The translations under genes were made by a program, and so were the position numbers. Positions 5,277 to 5,670 of a stretch of DNA of 5,670 bases are shown here, piece by piece. The notes beneath the pieces are model-generated. The model searched no databases and had not been told where the DNA came from. It worked only from the letters and a program-made list of their open reading frames with translations. The DNA comes from Paraktedonobacter sp035294465 (lineage in GTDB: Bacteria; Chloroflexota; Ktedonobacteria; Ktedonobacterales; Ktedonobacteraceae): contig DATGKW010000002.1 of the NCBI GenBank assembly GCA_035294465.1, positions 1-5,670 on the forward strand. The letters are read 5' to 3'. How positions within the stretch are numbered: the first letter of the stretch is position 1; every line of letters starts with the position of its first letter.

Positions 5277-5670
5277 CTATGCAAATTGCTGCCTATCTAC
5301 CCAGATAGGAGCCAGATAAAGAGCAGAACGCCTGGGCAAAATCTGAGTATCCAGGATGGGAGAGTTGGGACTCAGACTTACCAGCCCATTGTAACTGCCG
5401 GAAATGGCAACATCATCGAAGTAGAGTGTGCCACTGACCTGGTTGGTCAATACCAGAGCACTGTACCCCTGCCCCTCCGAAAGATCTCCACTAAATGATC
5501 CTATGGACTCCCCATTCAACCAGACCTGCCCCCCTCCACTACTCGTCTCATTCGCTTCCACCTCCACCTCGTACCACGTGTTCGCACTCACCACATTCGT
5601 AGTACTGTACAGGTCATAACGCGTCCCTGCCCCATTCCAGAAGTAAATGTCCAGCCCCTGCCGTCCACTG
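5277..5670 (-). CDS. C-terminal part of a secreted protein with LamG/concanavalin-like domain (partial)
   Basis: The reading frame is open from the right edge to the TAG at 5277-5279, giving at least 131 residues, and continues beyond the window. The visible part begins SGRQGLDIYFWNGAG and continues with RYDLYSTTNVV, NTWYEVEVEANE, GGGQVWLNGESIGSFSGD and GTLYFDDVAIS. This alternation of strands, with the W-Y-x-V-E-V step and the terminal FDDV-I strand, is typical of the second half of LamG or concanavalin-A-like jelly-roll domains in secreted bacterial proteins. These commonly bind polysaccharide or form a module of a glycoside hydrolase or lyase. The last 35 residues or so, after GSYNG, lack the domain's character and end in an unremarkable tail. 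An internal GTG at 5594 is not a likely start, because the domain continues upstream of it. It is convergent with the lysozyme-like gene. No catalytic part is visible, so function cannot be assigned. Confidence 0.72.
   Translation of the reverse strand, partial: SGRQGLDIYFWNGAGTRYDLYSTTNVVSANTWYEVEVEANETSSGGGQVWLNGESIGSFSGDLSEGQGYSALVLTNQVSGTLYFDDVAISGSYNGLVSLSPNSPILDTQILPRRSALYLAPIWVDRQQFA
5292..5309. repeat. Short perfect hairpin inside the 3' end of the leftward gene
   Basis: CCTATCT and AGATAGG pair perfectly around ACCC. The hairpin lies 13 bases inside the coding end of the leftward gene, mirroring how the hairpin at 5077-5098 overlaps the end of its convergent neighbour. There is no T-tract downstream on the minus strand, so a terminator role is doubtful. 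Confidence 0.35.

Noticed and set aside
5264..5277. Two tandem TCTATTC units as a possible repeat array
   Set aside because: Two copies of seven bases are too few to separate from chance. No other copies were seen in the window.
5098..5319. Rightward frame of 73 residues through the convergent intergenic region
   Set aside because: It begins at a TTG inside the previous gene's end without a ribosome binding site, runs into the opposite-strand LamG-like coding region, and its composition is not protein-like.
1..5670. CRISPR array, transposon, phage genes or tRNA
   Set aside because: No spaced direct repeats, transposase motifs, phage structural proteins or cloverleaf sequences were found on either strand.

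Overview
This window looks like a chromosomal stretch from a free-living bacterium with moderate GC. It carries cell-surface and extracellular polysaccharide functions. The protein style suggests Chloroflexota of the Ktedonobacteria type: membrane-anchored SGNH esterases with a beta-sandwich front module, Cys-rich lysozyme-like exoproteins, and LamG-like secreted proteins. That assignment is inference from protein character only. There is no rRNA, tRNA or marker gene to confirm it. I see no transposase, CRISPR array, phage gene or plasmid function.

Layout. Positions 1-33 hold the first 11 codons of a leftward gene with a clear ribosome binding site; the N-terminus resembles hexapeptide-repeat acyltransferases. 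A divergent intergenic region (34-259) separates it from four rightward genes. These are a NodB/polysaccharide-deacetylase-like protein (260-1594), a GT4-type glycosyltransferase (1704-2939), a membrane-anchored SGNH/GDSL hydrolase with an N-terminal beta-sandwich-like module (2984-4198), and a membrane-anchored lysozyme/lytic-transglycosylase-like protein (4233-5105). The last three are tightly spaced (44 and 34 bases) and probably cotranscribed. The deacetylase-like gene is separated from them by 109 bases containing a near-perfect 30-base palindrome. A convergent intergenic region (5106-5276) with several inverted repeats follows. The window ends inside the 3' part of a leftward gene encoding a secreted LamG/concanavalin-like domain.

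Reading them together: the glycosyltransferase would extend a glycan at the cytoplasmic face of the membrane. The deacetylase-like protein and the SGNH hydrolase could remove N- or O-acyl groups, and the lysozyme-like protein could act on peptidoglycan or a related polymer outside the membrane. This fits an exopolysaccharide or cell-envelope glycan locus, but no polymerase, flippase or export gene is visible to prove it.

The most unusual item is the deacetylase-like protein. It has the His-x3-His, Arg-x-Pro-Tyr and late His motifs of the NodB fold in normal order. The usual N-terminal Asp-Asp motif is absent, while a GDIDS segment that could supply those residues lies at the extreme C-terminus.
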